Assembly: GCA_944989445.1 (NCBI GenBank)
Contig: CALYLW010000571.1
Location: 1 to 64,000, forward strand
Source: Ampullaceana balthica
Lineage: Eukaryota > Mollusca > Gastropoda > Lymnaeidae
Length of the DNA stretch: 64,000 bases
Direction: 5' to 3'
The notes beneath the pieces were generated by a model, which made no database searches, was not told the DNA's origin, and worked only from the letters and a program-made list of their open reading frames with translations. Positions 26,126 to 38,778 of this stretch are shown here, in pieces. The position numbers were made by a program, and so were the translations under genes. Positions within the stretch are counted from its first letter, which is position 1; each line of letters starts with the position of its first letter.

Positions 26126-26728
26126 AAGCCTTCAAGGGGCGTCACGGATTTAAACCTTTAAATCTGATAAGCAATGAGACAGAAATTATTAACTAAACGA
26201 ATCGCCGGTTTCTTATGTCGGCCCCAAGAATAATTACCAAAGAATAATTTGAAGATAAATTTCTAACTTAAACTAGAAACGAGAATACACAGAAGCTAAG
26301 TAAGTAACTCACTAAGTTTATTTATTGAACTTTCAAAAAGTTATTGAGCATCTTAAAAAAAAATATCAAAAATATTTTTTTAAAAATTATTTAACGAAAC
26401 ATAGAACATGCCTCGACCAGTTTTCTTGTTGTGACGGTGATTTTTTTCCCGTTTAAACAAGGCCGAGCACTTCTACCACCTCTGACGTCATGAGCCATAG
26501 AATCACAACGTTATCGATGTTATTTTTGTTCATAGGCAGCCTTAAAGGCTGGTCATCTTTCACATAATAGTTCCCTCCCCCCCTCCCCACAACCCCACAA
26601 CCCGGCCATACCGCCCCCAATCTTTAACACTTCAGGCTCTAAACCACATTTTAAGCCCCTGCATTGCCCTGATTGTTTACAATTACTTGACTTCCTGTTG
26701 TGGAAGAGATTCCACGGGGCTGGTGAGA
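26126..26728. other. AT-rich non-coding DNA
   Basis: Nothing recognised. Confidence 0.4.
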
Positions 26729-26850
26729 CAGTGTGTGTGCGTGTGTGTGTGTGTCTGTGTAAGTGTGCGTGAGTGTGTGCGTGTGTGTGTGTGTGCGTGC
26801 GTGTATGTGTGTGTGTGTGCGCGCGTGTGTGTGTGTGCGTGTGCGTGCGG
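26729..26850. repeat. GT/GC-interrupted microsatellite
   Basis: Alternating purine-pyrimidine (gt)n with gc interruptions, followed by a G-rich stretch to 26875. Such tracts can adopt Z-DNA. Confidence 0.9.
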
Positions 26851-26925
26851 GCTTGGGGTGGGGAGGGGAGGGGACTAGTAAGAGGAATTAGAGAGGAGGG
26901 TTGGGATGGAGGTGGCTGAGAACCA

Positions 26926-27300
26926 TTGTCCTAAAGATGAGAACCGTTGTCCTAAAGATGAGAACCGTTGTCCTAAAGATGAGAACCATTATCCTAAAGA
27001 TGAGAACCATTGTCCTAAAGATGAGATTCATTGTCCTAAAGATGAGAACCATTGTCCTAAAGATGAGAACCATTGTCCTAAAGATGAGAACCATTGTCCT
27101 AAAGATGGGAACCATTGTCCTAAAGATGAGAACCATTGTCCTAAAGATGAGAACCATTGTCCTAAAGATGAGAACCATTGTCCTAAAGATGAGAATCATT
27201 GTCCTAAAAATGAGAACCATTGTCCTAAAGATGAGAATCATTGTCCTAAAGATGAGAACCATTGTCCTAAGGATGAGAACCATTGTCCTAAAGATGGAAA
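26926..27300. repeat. 21-bp minisatellite, about 18 copies
   Basis: Unit tcctaaagatgagaaccatt plus g; very uniform. It is open in several frames on both strands, which yields spurious proteins. Confidence 0.95.
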
Positions 27301-27562
27301 GATAATAATAGAAATGTGTGGACCAAAACGACGACGTGCATCGTTATCAGAAGCTTCTGTTTTAGAGATAGCATTAATTGTCAACTTGCCAACTTCTAGA
27401 TTCCTTGCACCAAACATTGATCCGCTTGTCGTTGAATGTCCTGCATAATTTTCTCTGTTGTCTGTCAAAGTTTCCACGTTCTTGAAATCAAATCTTCTAG
27501 GTTTAATGCCCCAAATGTTGGAGCCCCTTGGTGTCCTTAAAATTTGCATTTCTAGAATAATG

Positions 27563-28747
27563 TTGGAGCCTGGGGATTAATTAGAATCAGTGACACCCCT
27601 TGATGACCTAAACAATTAATTAGAATCAGTGACACCCCTTGATGACCTAAACAATTAATTAGAATCAGTGACACCCATTGATGACCTAAACAATTAATTA
27701 GAATCAGTGACACCCCTTGATGACCTGAACAATTAATTAGAATCAGTGACACCCCTTGATGACCTAAACAATTAATTATAATCAGTGACACGCCTTGATG
27801 CCCTAAACAATTAATTAGAATCAGTGACACCCCTTGATGACCTAAACAATTAATTAGAATCAGTGACACCCCTTGATGACCTAAACAATTAATTAGAATC
27901 AGTGACACCCCTTGATGACCTGAACAATTAATTAGAATCAGTGACACCCCTTGATGACCTAAACAATTAATTATAATCAGTGACACGCCTTGATGCCCTA
28001 AACAATTAATTAGAATCAGTGACACCCCTTGATGACCTAAACAATTAATTAGAATCAGTGACACCCCTTGATGACCTAAACAATTAATTAGAATCAGTGA
28101 CACGCCTTGATGCCCTAAACAATTAATTAGAATCAGTGACACCCCTTGATGACCTAAACAATTAATTAGAATCAGTGACACCCCTTGATGACCTAAACAA
28201 TTAATTAGAATCAGTGACACCCCTTGATGACCTAAACAATTAATTATAATCAGTGACACCCCTTGATGACCTAAACAATTAATTATAATCAGTGACACCC
28301 CTTGATGACCTAAACAATTAATTATAATCAGTGACACGCCTTGATGCCCTAAACAATTAATTAGAATCAGTTACACCCCTTGATGACCTAAACAATTAAT
28401 TAGAATCAGTGACACCCCTTGATGACCTAAACAATTAATTAGAATCAGTGACACCCCTTGATGACCTAAACAATTAATTAGAATCAGTGACACCCCTTGA
28501 TGACCTAAACAATTAATTAGAATCAGTGACACCCCTTGATGACCTAAACAATTAATTAGAATCAGTGATACCCCTTGATGACCTAAACAATTAATTAGAA
28601 TCAGTGACACCCCTTGATGACCTAAACAATTAATTAGAATCAGTGGCACCCCTTGATGACCTAAACAATTAATTAGAATCAGTGATACCCCTTGATGACC
28701 TAAACAATTAATTAGAATCAGTGATACCCCTTGATGACCTAAACAAT
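27563..28747. repeat. 39-bp minisatellite, about 30 copies, with 195-bp sub-structure
   Basis: Units read attagaatcagtgacacccc then ttgatgacctaaacaatta. Variant cctgaac occurs at 27721 and 27916, exactly five units apart, each followed two units later by a cgccttgatgccc variant with attataatc. This indicates a duplicated five-unit block. Minus-strand open frames are artefacts. Confidence 0.95.
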
Positions 28748-30125
28748 ATTTCTGATGTTTAAGTCAACGAAAAAATAAATATAAAAAAAAATAAAGCGCA
28801 ACAGATATTTAAAAAAAAATGTTTAAGAAAATTGACCCTTGCGTGGATTGCATCTGCCAATCCTACACTCCACATGCCGTAAAGGTGGGTTGGGGATTTG
28901 ATTTTTGTGTGTGGACAAAACTTGAATGATTCTAACTGTACACAAGAAAATAATATCAAATGTAAACACGAAAATAAGTATTTAATATACCCGTGATGAA
29001 ATTCGTATGTATACACTAAGATGACAGGTATAAATTTATTCAAGATTTAAAAATGGTAAATAAAACAAAGATTGTGATTATACATATACCGGAAGGGAGT
29101 AAATGTTAATAAAGCAAGTTGACCAAGCACTAAATATAATATATTGGATAATAAGTCATCTAATCAAGGTGGTATTTAAAAGTATACAAATATGAAAAAA
29201 ATTAAACACACACAAGATTACACAATTACAATTACATTCTTCATAAATATACTCAATTAGATTATAATCATAAATGTAGAGAAGGAAGTAATGTCACAAA
29301 TAAAAAGTCATCTGATAAAGGATAAAACATTGAATATACTTGTCTCGAAAAGTTTTATCTTAATTGTGTGCTAACGCCACAGCCGAACCACTTTTGTATT
29401 GACAAGACGAAGTATCGACCTTCTCAATTCCTAATGACGCGCAAAACTCCACTACGAGTTGTTGTTCTTATTTCTTTCTTTTCGTCTTCCCCAGACATAG
29501 TTTCCTAGTGTGCATTTTAAAGCGCCGTCTCGTGTTCACCAGGGACAACATATGGCAGAATAATTCACGTCGACATGGTTTGTGGTGGTGGTGGGGGGGT
29601 GGGGGCATAGCATCTCTCAACAGCATGAATATGTCATTGGCCACGTCAAGTTGAAGAAAAAAAAATTCTCATAAAAGTACATCAGCGGATCAATCTGATT
29701 AAAAATTGAAAGATCGATTTCTCAACACATTAATCGACATTTGACTTCTTTTGTGTTCTCTCTCGTCAAATCCTCACAATGGCAAGACGGTTACAATAAC
29801 ATTCACCCCACCCTCCCCGTCCACCCAGTCCTCACTGAAGTCGTACCTGAAGTTTATTTTTGGAAATATTTAAGTCCTTCAACGTTGTGTGGCTTTTGAT
29901 TATTGATAATTTAGCCTAGAAAATAGAGATTTATGCGGAGTCTTCTTTTTGGTTCTTTAATGTTCATAAAGTGATAAAAAAAATAATCTTGCTGATGTTT
30001 TTTTACCTAATTTTCTTCTAGATTCTAGTTATTATCTCTCTATTTTCAAACATAGCGGCCAGTTAAAAAATGTTAACTTTTCATATAAAGATTCCGCATA
30101 ACAGAACCTTATCTTCTATTCACAG
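28748..30125. other. Presumed intron ending at the receptor acceptor
   Basis: AT-rich, with no gene. Ends in cttctattcacag, a good 3' splice site. The preceding exon of the receptor is not visible in the window. Confidence 0.5.
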
Positions 30126-30662
30126 CCTTACCACCGGAAGTGACCTCAGTCTGGAAAGCGTATCCCTTCTCCCTAGGCAGCGGCTTCTGTTTCATCAAAT
30201 CCTTCGTCCCTGAGATGACCTCCTACGCGTCGGTCCTGACCATCACCGCCTTCACCATAGACAGGTACGTGGCCATCTGCCACCCGCTGCGGTCCCAGGC
30301 CCTGTCCAGCCTCTCGAGGGCCGTGAAGATCATCATCGGGATCTGGGTCGTCGCCTGCGCCTGCGCGCTGCCCTACCCGATTCACACGAGGACCTTCTAC
30401 GAGGTCTTCGACCCGTGCACGGGGGAGCCGTTGGCGGACTCGTATCTGTGCAACCTGCCCCAGAGGTGGCGCCACCGGATGAAGTACATGTTTCAGTTCT
30501 CGACCTTTGCCTTCTTCGTCGTCCCCATGGTGATCATCACCATCATGTACGTGCTGATCGGACTCACGCTCATGAAAACTGATCAGTTCGCGGCCGGCAA
30601 GAAAAACAAGCAGGCGCTAATCGCTGCGGCCAAGGCCAAGAAGGCGGTGCTGAAGATGCTGG
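30126..30662 (+). CDS. Receptor exon: end of TM2 to ICL3 (TM3-TM5)
   Basis: Acceptor ttctattcacag precedes the exon, which starts in phase 1 (CC completes a split codon) and then reads LPPEVTSVWKAYPF. It ends AAG ATG CTG G before the donor gtgagtg. The frame is open for 178 codons and is much richer in GC than its surroundings, with codon usage favouring C or G in third position. A start at GTG 30140 is not real, because the reading frame continues upstream to the splice acceptor. If the donor is not used, the frame hits TAG at 30722. Confidence 0.9.
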
Positions 30663-33600
30663 GTGAGTGTTGTGAGTGTGTTGCTGGTGTCCTTGTCGTT
30701 GTGTGTGGGTCTCGTGTGAGATAGCTTCTGAAGATGCTGGGTGAGTGTTGTGAGTGTTGCTGGTGTCCTTGTCGTTGTGTGTGTGGGGTCCCGTGTGAGG
30801 TACTTCTGAAGATGCTGGGTGAGTGTTGTGAGTGTTGCTGGTGTCCTTGTCGTTGTGTGTGTGGGGTCCCGTGTGAGGTGCTTCTGAAGATGCTGGGTGA
30901 ATGTTGTGAGTGTTGCTGGTGTCCTTGTCGTTGTGTGTGTGGGGTCCCGTGTGAGGTACTTCTGAAGATGCTGGGTGAGTGTTGTGAGTGTTGCTGGTTT
31001 CCTTTTCGTGTGTGTGGGTCCCGTGTGAGGTGCTCTGAAGATGCTGGGTGAATGTTGTGAGTGTTGCTGGTGTCCTTGTAGTTCTGTGTGTGGGTCCCGT
31101 GTGAGGTGCTTCTGAAGATGCTGGGTGAATGTTGTGAGTGTTGCTGGTGTCCATGTCGTTGTGTGTGTGGGGTCCCTTGTGAGGTACTTCTGAAGATGCT
31201 GGGTGAGTGTTGTGAGTGTTGCTGGTGTCCTTGTCGTTTGTGTTGGGTCCCTTGTGACTAGGTGAGGATGGCGGTGGTGAGGATGTTACGGGGAGACTTG
31301 AGTGTTTTTAGTGTCCAGTGGTGTGTCTTTATTTCCTTCATGTGTGCCTTTAATGCCAAGTGTTTTGTCTTAAGTTCTCTTAGTGTGTGTCAACGCTTTT
31401 CATACCCTGCCAAAAAATGTTGTACACGCCTTTTAGCCAATAATTATCATTGCATATTTCTAGATGCACAACAAACATATGTAAATCCTCCTTATTCTCT
31501 TCTGGAATTTGGAAAACCAACTCTATCATAAACATTCAAAATCTCTAATAAAAATGCAAGACTTGACAAAAACATGGATAAGGGTTTAAAGTATAAAGCA
31601 TTAATCTTGTGTACAGAAGGGGCGACTGTAATGTATAAGATAAGATGTCATTTCTCGTCAAGAAAACGTGGCATATAATAGAGTTGATGGTCATGTCATT
31701 GTAAGTTTTATAATTTCTTATGTTGTATATTTTTGCATCCATTATGATTTTTAGCCTTGTCGTTTATTTCATTTAAACATTTCATTTCATGTGATATCAA
31801 GTAAAGATTGAAATAATAAAAAAACCGGTAAAAACAAAGTTTTTGACTATAAATCCCGTATTTTATGAGACATAACTAAACGTATTGATTATTATCAAAC
31901 GCGACAAACATTTACAGACTGAAACCAAGGGATATCCCCTGGCTTTAAAACCGGGGGAAGAGACGGGAGGGGGTGCGGACATCGACGGGTGGTGTCAACG
32001 CGTGAACTGAACTCGCACGTGAAAGAAAAACAATAACAAACTTTAAATTTGAATTACATATGTTATATCGAGATAAACTAAAAATGCATTCTTTTAATTT
32101 CGGTACTTCGATCGATTTGAAATTTTGATACGATGCATTGTTAGGTGACACGAGTCTATGTGCAAAATTTCAGCTCGATGGCCTCACGGAAAGTGTGTCC
32201 CTTTTGACTTTTGTTTTTTCCGCCCGCGAACCCATGAGACGGCTGGGAAGTTAATATAAGGGATTTAAAAACAAACAAACCAAACATGCAGTCGATCAAA
32301 AATGCCAACCTCACTATTTAAAATATAGAACTCCATTGATGTTAGGTTTTGTAACTGAATAGTTTAAGTCAATATATGTCTTGACATTTGCATTTCATTT
32401 GATTGTTTTATGTCATAGGGCATTTATTTAAAATAATTTTGGGTAAGTAAAGAAGAGCTCCTTAATAAGAGATGATTATCATAAACAATTTCGAGGACCT
32501 TGAAACGAATTTCACGCACCAGACTTGTACACTGCTGTGGATTATATGGCATAAGAAGCAATGGGTGTCAACATGAAGGGGGGTGGCCGTGACTGGGGAT
32601 CAGTTGTACTCCTTTTGGGGTAGTTCCCACGCCAAATTTGGTCTTCACCTGGCACTCCGCTCTCAACTATGGCACCAGGAAGTTGTAGCATGCACAGTGG
32701 CCACACCCCGGTAAACGGTCTCGACTGACCGCCTAAACAAGATGAGGATAACCGATGGGATACCAAAAACATTGAAGGGCGAATTGTCTACCCAACATGT
32801 GAAGACTCATTTCGGCTGCCGGTGCGCTGGATCTTATATGAGCCAACGGGTAAGAGGCGATTCACAGAAAAACATTGTGGAGTGCTACAAGCATAACGAG
32901 ACACATGGCACGTCCTGGTCATCCACTGCATCCCACGCCACTCCAAGCCATATCGACTACCACTACTTGATGCTGGATCCGATGGCTTTGGGAGAGAGAA
33001 TGAGGTCTACGTGTTGCGCACATCTTCCTCACTTTAAGCAAATTCGCAGCGGAAGTCATTCTCATCATCCGCCATATGACGGTAAGGGTCCTCGTCGATC
33101 AGGACGGATAAGCAACAACAATATGGCGGTTGTGACGAAAATAATGTCTTATAAGGTCCCTTTGTTTAGTTGCAGTGGGGGTCGGGTAAATCCGAAGCGA
33201 CCGTTTCGTCCCCCTCAATTTTACTAGCAACGCCATAGAGCGGTGCCGGTTTAGGGCCAGGAGCGCCAGCACGGATTAGCAGAAGGTACCGCGAAGAACG
33301 CAGCGGACGCCAGCTCTGAGGAAACCTTCCAGTGGGGGTTTGCACCCTAGGTAGGTCATTGATGATCCCCCGCATTGCGGCGATCCTAACCATTGAGACT
33401 CGTATGCTTTGCCGGGGTGGCGCCGAAGTGGTAGCGGGTCGTAGTAAGGCAATTCCACCCCTCCTTGTGAGGTTAACTTAGTGGGAGGCATCCTCGACTT
33501 TCTGTCTTAGATGCCCAGGTGGCCGCTTCAGAAGCGACCGCTCCGGGGGGGGTTTTCCCAGCTGTCAACGTCCTTTTCTGGGGGAGGGGGCCAGATAGCT

Positions 33601-36600
33601 GGGAGGGTCTTCCAGGAAGACCCATGAAGAGCACTAGGCTCGGGGCTTCTGATTTTCTTCCACATGTAGGATCAATCGTTGCAGTGGCTGGTTTGAATTC
33701 CTTGTATTTAGCGGACTTTTTATTAAATACCTCGCGCTAGCAATGGATTGATGTATCACCGCTGGATGAATGTGTGTCGTCCATGCAATTATCCACGCTT
33801 TGAAGAAACAATCAATTCAACAAAAATCATCATTTTCATTTATTTTCTTCTTTTCTGATTTTTTTTTACCTTCCAGGACTCCAATGTTATCCCAGCCGAA
33901 CAACCCCTTCCCTGAATCTCATCCCCTCTCTCTACCTCCTAAATTTATGGGATCACTCAACAACTCCCTCTTGTTAGGCCCTTTATTGGCTATTTCATCT
34001 CCCCTCGCCCCCCTCCCCCAAGCTCTACGTGCTCCCTTATAATCACATGCTGCTGTGAACATCGCCTGCCACATTTACATATCGGTGTCCAAACTAAAAT
34101 TAAGAAAAATAAAAAATAAAAATAAAAATTGGAAATATCTCATCCGAGCCCCTCACCAATTAACCCTGTCACGGGCTTGTCTATGGTATGTTATTGACGC
34201 TTGCATGTAAACTAGGATGGATTCGGGCCATGTACTCTTACATCCGGTTGTCCGACCCTAATACCCCCGCCCCACCACACTTTTCCCATTTCTAGCTCAA
34301 AGCAGGCTCGCAAAAAAAAAGATTGGCAATGGTACGTGAAAGCACTCTACAACTCTCGCATTTCTCAATAAGATTACAATAGATTAATAACATAAAGGTT
34401 AAATCTATAAAATTATACTCATCGCAAATTGCCCTAGACCAGCTATTATTTTGGATATAATTATGTTGCACTCTTTACCCAAGATTATCTTTGGACTGAT
34501 TTGTTTTTCATTTGAAATGTTGAACATTTGCCAATTAGCTTATTCAAATATTTTTTTAAGCCATACATTTATTCCACTACACAGGGCCGTCTTAACGCAT
34601 AGGCCCGTTGGGCATTTGCCCGGGGGCCCACGAGCATAGGGGCCCCATGGGAATATGTTATTTATATATATTATGTATATTTATTTTTTTACTCCTGCGG
34701 GGGAGGGGCCCAACACTATTTCTTTGCCCTGGGGCCCAAAATGGTGTAAAGACGGCTCTGCAACTAAATCTGATTTTTTATCAGTTTTTTTCTAATAGAA
34801 AGATCTTAAAATAAGCATTTAAATTCCGGTTATAAATGCAATATCTATATCTCTAGACTTTCGACAATTTCCTGATTGTCCTTATCATGACACAGAAACA
34901 GTGTAACTTCTATAGCCGAGAAATGGTCATGTTGCCCATTCAGATAAAACTAATATCTTCAATGTTGAAATAAACGCAAGAAACTTCTGCGAAATACCTG
35001 AAAATAAATGGTAAGCCAGTGTCCATATTAACTACGAAACCTAAAAACAAGAAACATATTTATATTAGAAGCGTGAGACATTTAATGATTGAACACATAC
35101 ACAAAAAAAACAAAAAAAACCACGTGAAACGACATTAAACATTTATTTTAAAGTTCGCAGTGATATCCGTTCATTGCAAGTGTTCTGTTAATCTATGAAA
35201 TAATCTTGGACGCATTAATCACACGTGTTCATATGGACTGCATATCTATTAAAAATCTAATGACAACTATTTTTTTCCTACGTTACGCCTATTTATTTTT
35301 TTCTATTTTCTTCTCAGGTGCCTAATTAAATTAAATAATGACGACATTAGTTTAAGCTGTGGAACGTGTTTTAAACAAAAAAAATCATAATTTCGTTCAT
35401 ATTAAGTAATCGAGTTATATGGATCCCAAACATCTCTGTGACGTGGTCATTTAAAATGATAAATGTTTGATACATGTCATCTGTTCGTTCCTGTAAACTT
35501 GCGTGAGTGTTTGTTTCACGGCGGTGAATCGTGTTGATCAAATGTAGTATGTCATAGTAACCTGGCGGGGCGGGGAGGGGCGGGGGGGCGGGGGGTGGGT
35601 TACAACTTTAATAAACTTAAACAAGATTGATGCGAAAACGGATTGGCACTTTGAGAACACGCCTAGTTGAATTTAATCACGTGACAGGACGTTATGTTAC
35701 TTAATTCTAGACTCGGTCAAGAAAAAGAAGGAAAACAAGAAGAATAAAATTTTTGGTTTTACACTTAATTTTCTTCTATTTAAAAGTTTTTAAAAAATCA
35801 AATAAAAGGTTAAAACGTGAACAATAATGTTATTCCATTAGGACCTCATTAGCAAAAGACAAAGGCTAAAATGTGATTCTTTTGCGCGTTAAAATAACAA
35901 CAACCCGATTTTAATAAGAACAACAACTTGAATGATTACATTGAATTGAATTACAACAAAATAAAAACGGTTTGTGATTTATTCCAGCTGCGGAGCTCAC
36001 CAAGCTGGCTCAGTCCAATCACTTATGGAACAGTTACATATCTGTTTAGACATTCAACCATATAACCGCTGACAAAGCAGTTAGATGGACAGTGTCACAT
36101 TTATTCCAGATTAAAATCACAATTATAAAAATTGTGAGCCCCCCCGCCGATCCAGCCAAAGTATCAACGTGTCTGTATTTTCAGACTTCAACCTTAAGGC
36201 ACTTGAGATAATTTTTATCCATGAGAGTTCTCCTTTATTACCCAGTGCTCCCCTTCGATATCGAGGGCTCCTATTTGTTACCCAGGGCTCCCTTTTGGTT
36301 TGTCCAGAGCTCTCCTTTGTTGTCCATGGCTATCCTTTGTTGTCCATGGCTCTCCTTTGTTGTCCATGGCTCTCATTTGCTGTGCATCGCTCTTCTTTGT
36401 TGTCCATGACTCTCCTTTGTTCTCCAGGGCTCATTTTCTTTTTGTATGGCCCCCCTTTGTTATTCAGAGATTAACTTTCTGTCCAGAATCCGTTTTAGCA
36501 GCAAACTAAAATGGGTACTCTACTCTACTTTACCAACTTTTAAGAAGTGCGTAGATTTAAACTTTTATTTTGAAAGGTGTCAATGACATAACATTATTTC

Positions 36601-38706
36601 GAAATTATTTCAAAGCTTGATCTTCGCTGCTCTTGCTAAATCTTATTCTATTTAAAAATTTTATGATAGCGACCAAGACCTTAATTATCATTCAGAATAT
36701 TTTTTGCAATAATCCCCCCCCCCTCCCGAATAAACAGAAGAAAAAATACAAAACCTGCAACAAAATTAAATCTTTAAAAAAAATAGCTAAAATTTTCAGG
36801 GACATTTTAAATTGAAATAATAGACACCCCTTACTGTTGAAATAATAGACACCCCTTACTGTTGAAATAATAGACAGCCCCTTACTGTTGAAATAATAGA
36901 CACCCCCTTACTGTTGAAATAATAGACACTCCCTTACTGTTGAAATAATAGACACTCCCTTACTGTTGAAATAATAGAAACTCCCTTACTGTTGAAATAA
37001 TAGACACTCCCTTACTGTTGAAATAATAGACACCCCCTTACTGTTGTAAAAAAAAACATTTTTTTTTGTTTCAGCATTAAAATACTTCATTTTGTTACAA
37101 ATTGAAACAACGAAAAAAAAACTGAAATAATTTTCTTGTAAACTGCTTGAGCTGAAGAGCAACCCGTGTCGGGTGTGTTGTGATAGAAAATTCTAATTTA
37201 ACTGCAGTGAGTTATGGCTTCTGTCGGCTGGTCTTGGCTGCTTAAAAATAGATCAAATTTGAATGGATTCCCCGAGGGCCTGCACCACCATTAAGAAAAC
37301 GTGAGCTGAATGGTAAAGCAAGTTTTACAGCCTACTAAAACCTGCCACCACTAGGAGTATCGACAGTTAAGGTGACCGTGCAACGAGCCTTCTGTTAAGC
37401 ATACCTTTCTCTATTTTATCTCTCCCCCCACCCCTATCCCATAAAAAGCTCATATGATGACACTATATGTTCCCGCTTTTTGTTTCCTGCTTGTTTGTTT
37501 CTTGCTTGTTGGTTATAAAATATATTCATCCGAATCCTTTAATCAATATTTACGAAATGAATTTTGTGTGGTTATTGTAGAAGATTGCTAATAAAAATAA
37601 AATAAATTAAGGGAAAATGTAACTACCATCAACAATTTTCACTTTTAACGGATAGTTAAAAAAATTAAAGTGGGAGGGTGGGGGATTGGGGGAGTTTCGT
37701 TAAATGTTATAAATAAGAAATTAAAATTCTTTGTTTTCACTATGTTACGAGCAGGGCTACGGTCCCCAATAAAGTAACTCTTCACTGAAGCTAAAATGGG
37801 TGTGTCTTCTATCATCAATAGAAAGGCATCCGCGATTAAGCAGTTAGTAAATTTATCAGCGATTACAGTCGAAAACAATTTTAAAGACGTTCAGGCTCTC
37901 TCAATAGGCCCTGATCTGTGTAATGCCTCTATTTTCTAAGACAGCATTATGAAACTGCTCTGCGCAGCTCGGTTTTCTTAGACATTACCCTTTTGACTTC
38001 CATGACTGCAAATTGAATCCATTTCCTTGACAGTTATTCCCGGAGGAACTATTGTTAATACGGAAATGTCTTTTGTAACGGGCGTGCTCCGAATGGAGAA
38101 TATGTTCACCGATGTAGTCTGCAGCAGTATCAGATGTGTGTGTGGGGGGGGGGAAGGTATGTGTAGCGTCATATCAGGTTTGGGGAGAGAGTGTCACCAT
38201 ATTAAGATGAGAAGGCCGTCCAAACATGTTGGGGAGTGACGTGACCTATGTGTAGTAACATCGGTTCGATGTTTCACCATAATATGGAGTTACTACATTG
38301 TTTCCGAACACTATTTAGCAAAGCATGCTAAACTATCTTTCGACAGACGTCGGGCGGTGCTGCAATCAGGCTGGGTAGAAAAAAAAACGTTGTATTTTTT
38401 TTTAAATGTATGGATGAGCCTCACAAGCAAAGGGTCTCTCTTGTGGCTATTCAACACGTAGTCTTTCCGACTTTTCACAATGAAGGATATTTGATACATC
38501 CCATTAAATCAAAGGGTCAGCATAGGCTAAGACGTCTAAGAGAGGATGGCAGGGCTGCAAGGTGAAAGGGGTCAGAAAGACGTAAGGGGTCAGCTTTGGG
38601 AAAGGGGTCAACCTTGGGGAAGAGGGCAGATGTAGGAGAGGATCGAAATAAGACTATACTTGGACTCGATTAATCTTGGTCGACGTATGAAATATCATTC
38701 GTGTTT

Positions 38707-38778
<72 letters not shown>

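Noticed and set aside
25604..27448. Repeat proteins across the 33-bp and 21-bp arrays
   Set aside because: Same explanation; open on both strands, no family similarity.
27552..28649. Long minus-strand open frames with 13-residue repeats
   Set aside because: The 39-bp unit is divisible by three and lacks stops in that frame; no start context, domain or splice signal.
30173..30475. Minus-strand frame over the receptor exon
   Set aside because: GC-rich antisense shadow of the TM3-TM5 exon.
30734..31051. Cys-rich 105-residue protein (CCECCWCPCRCVC repeats), toxin-like at first glance
   Set aside because: It is the translated splice-donor minisatellite within the receptor intron; no signal peptide and no independent gene structure.
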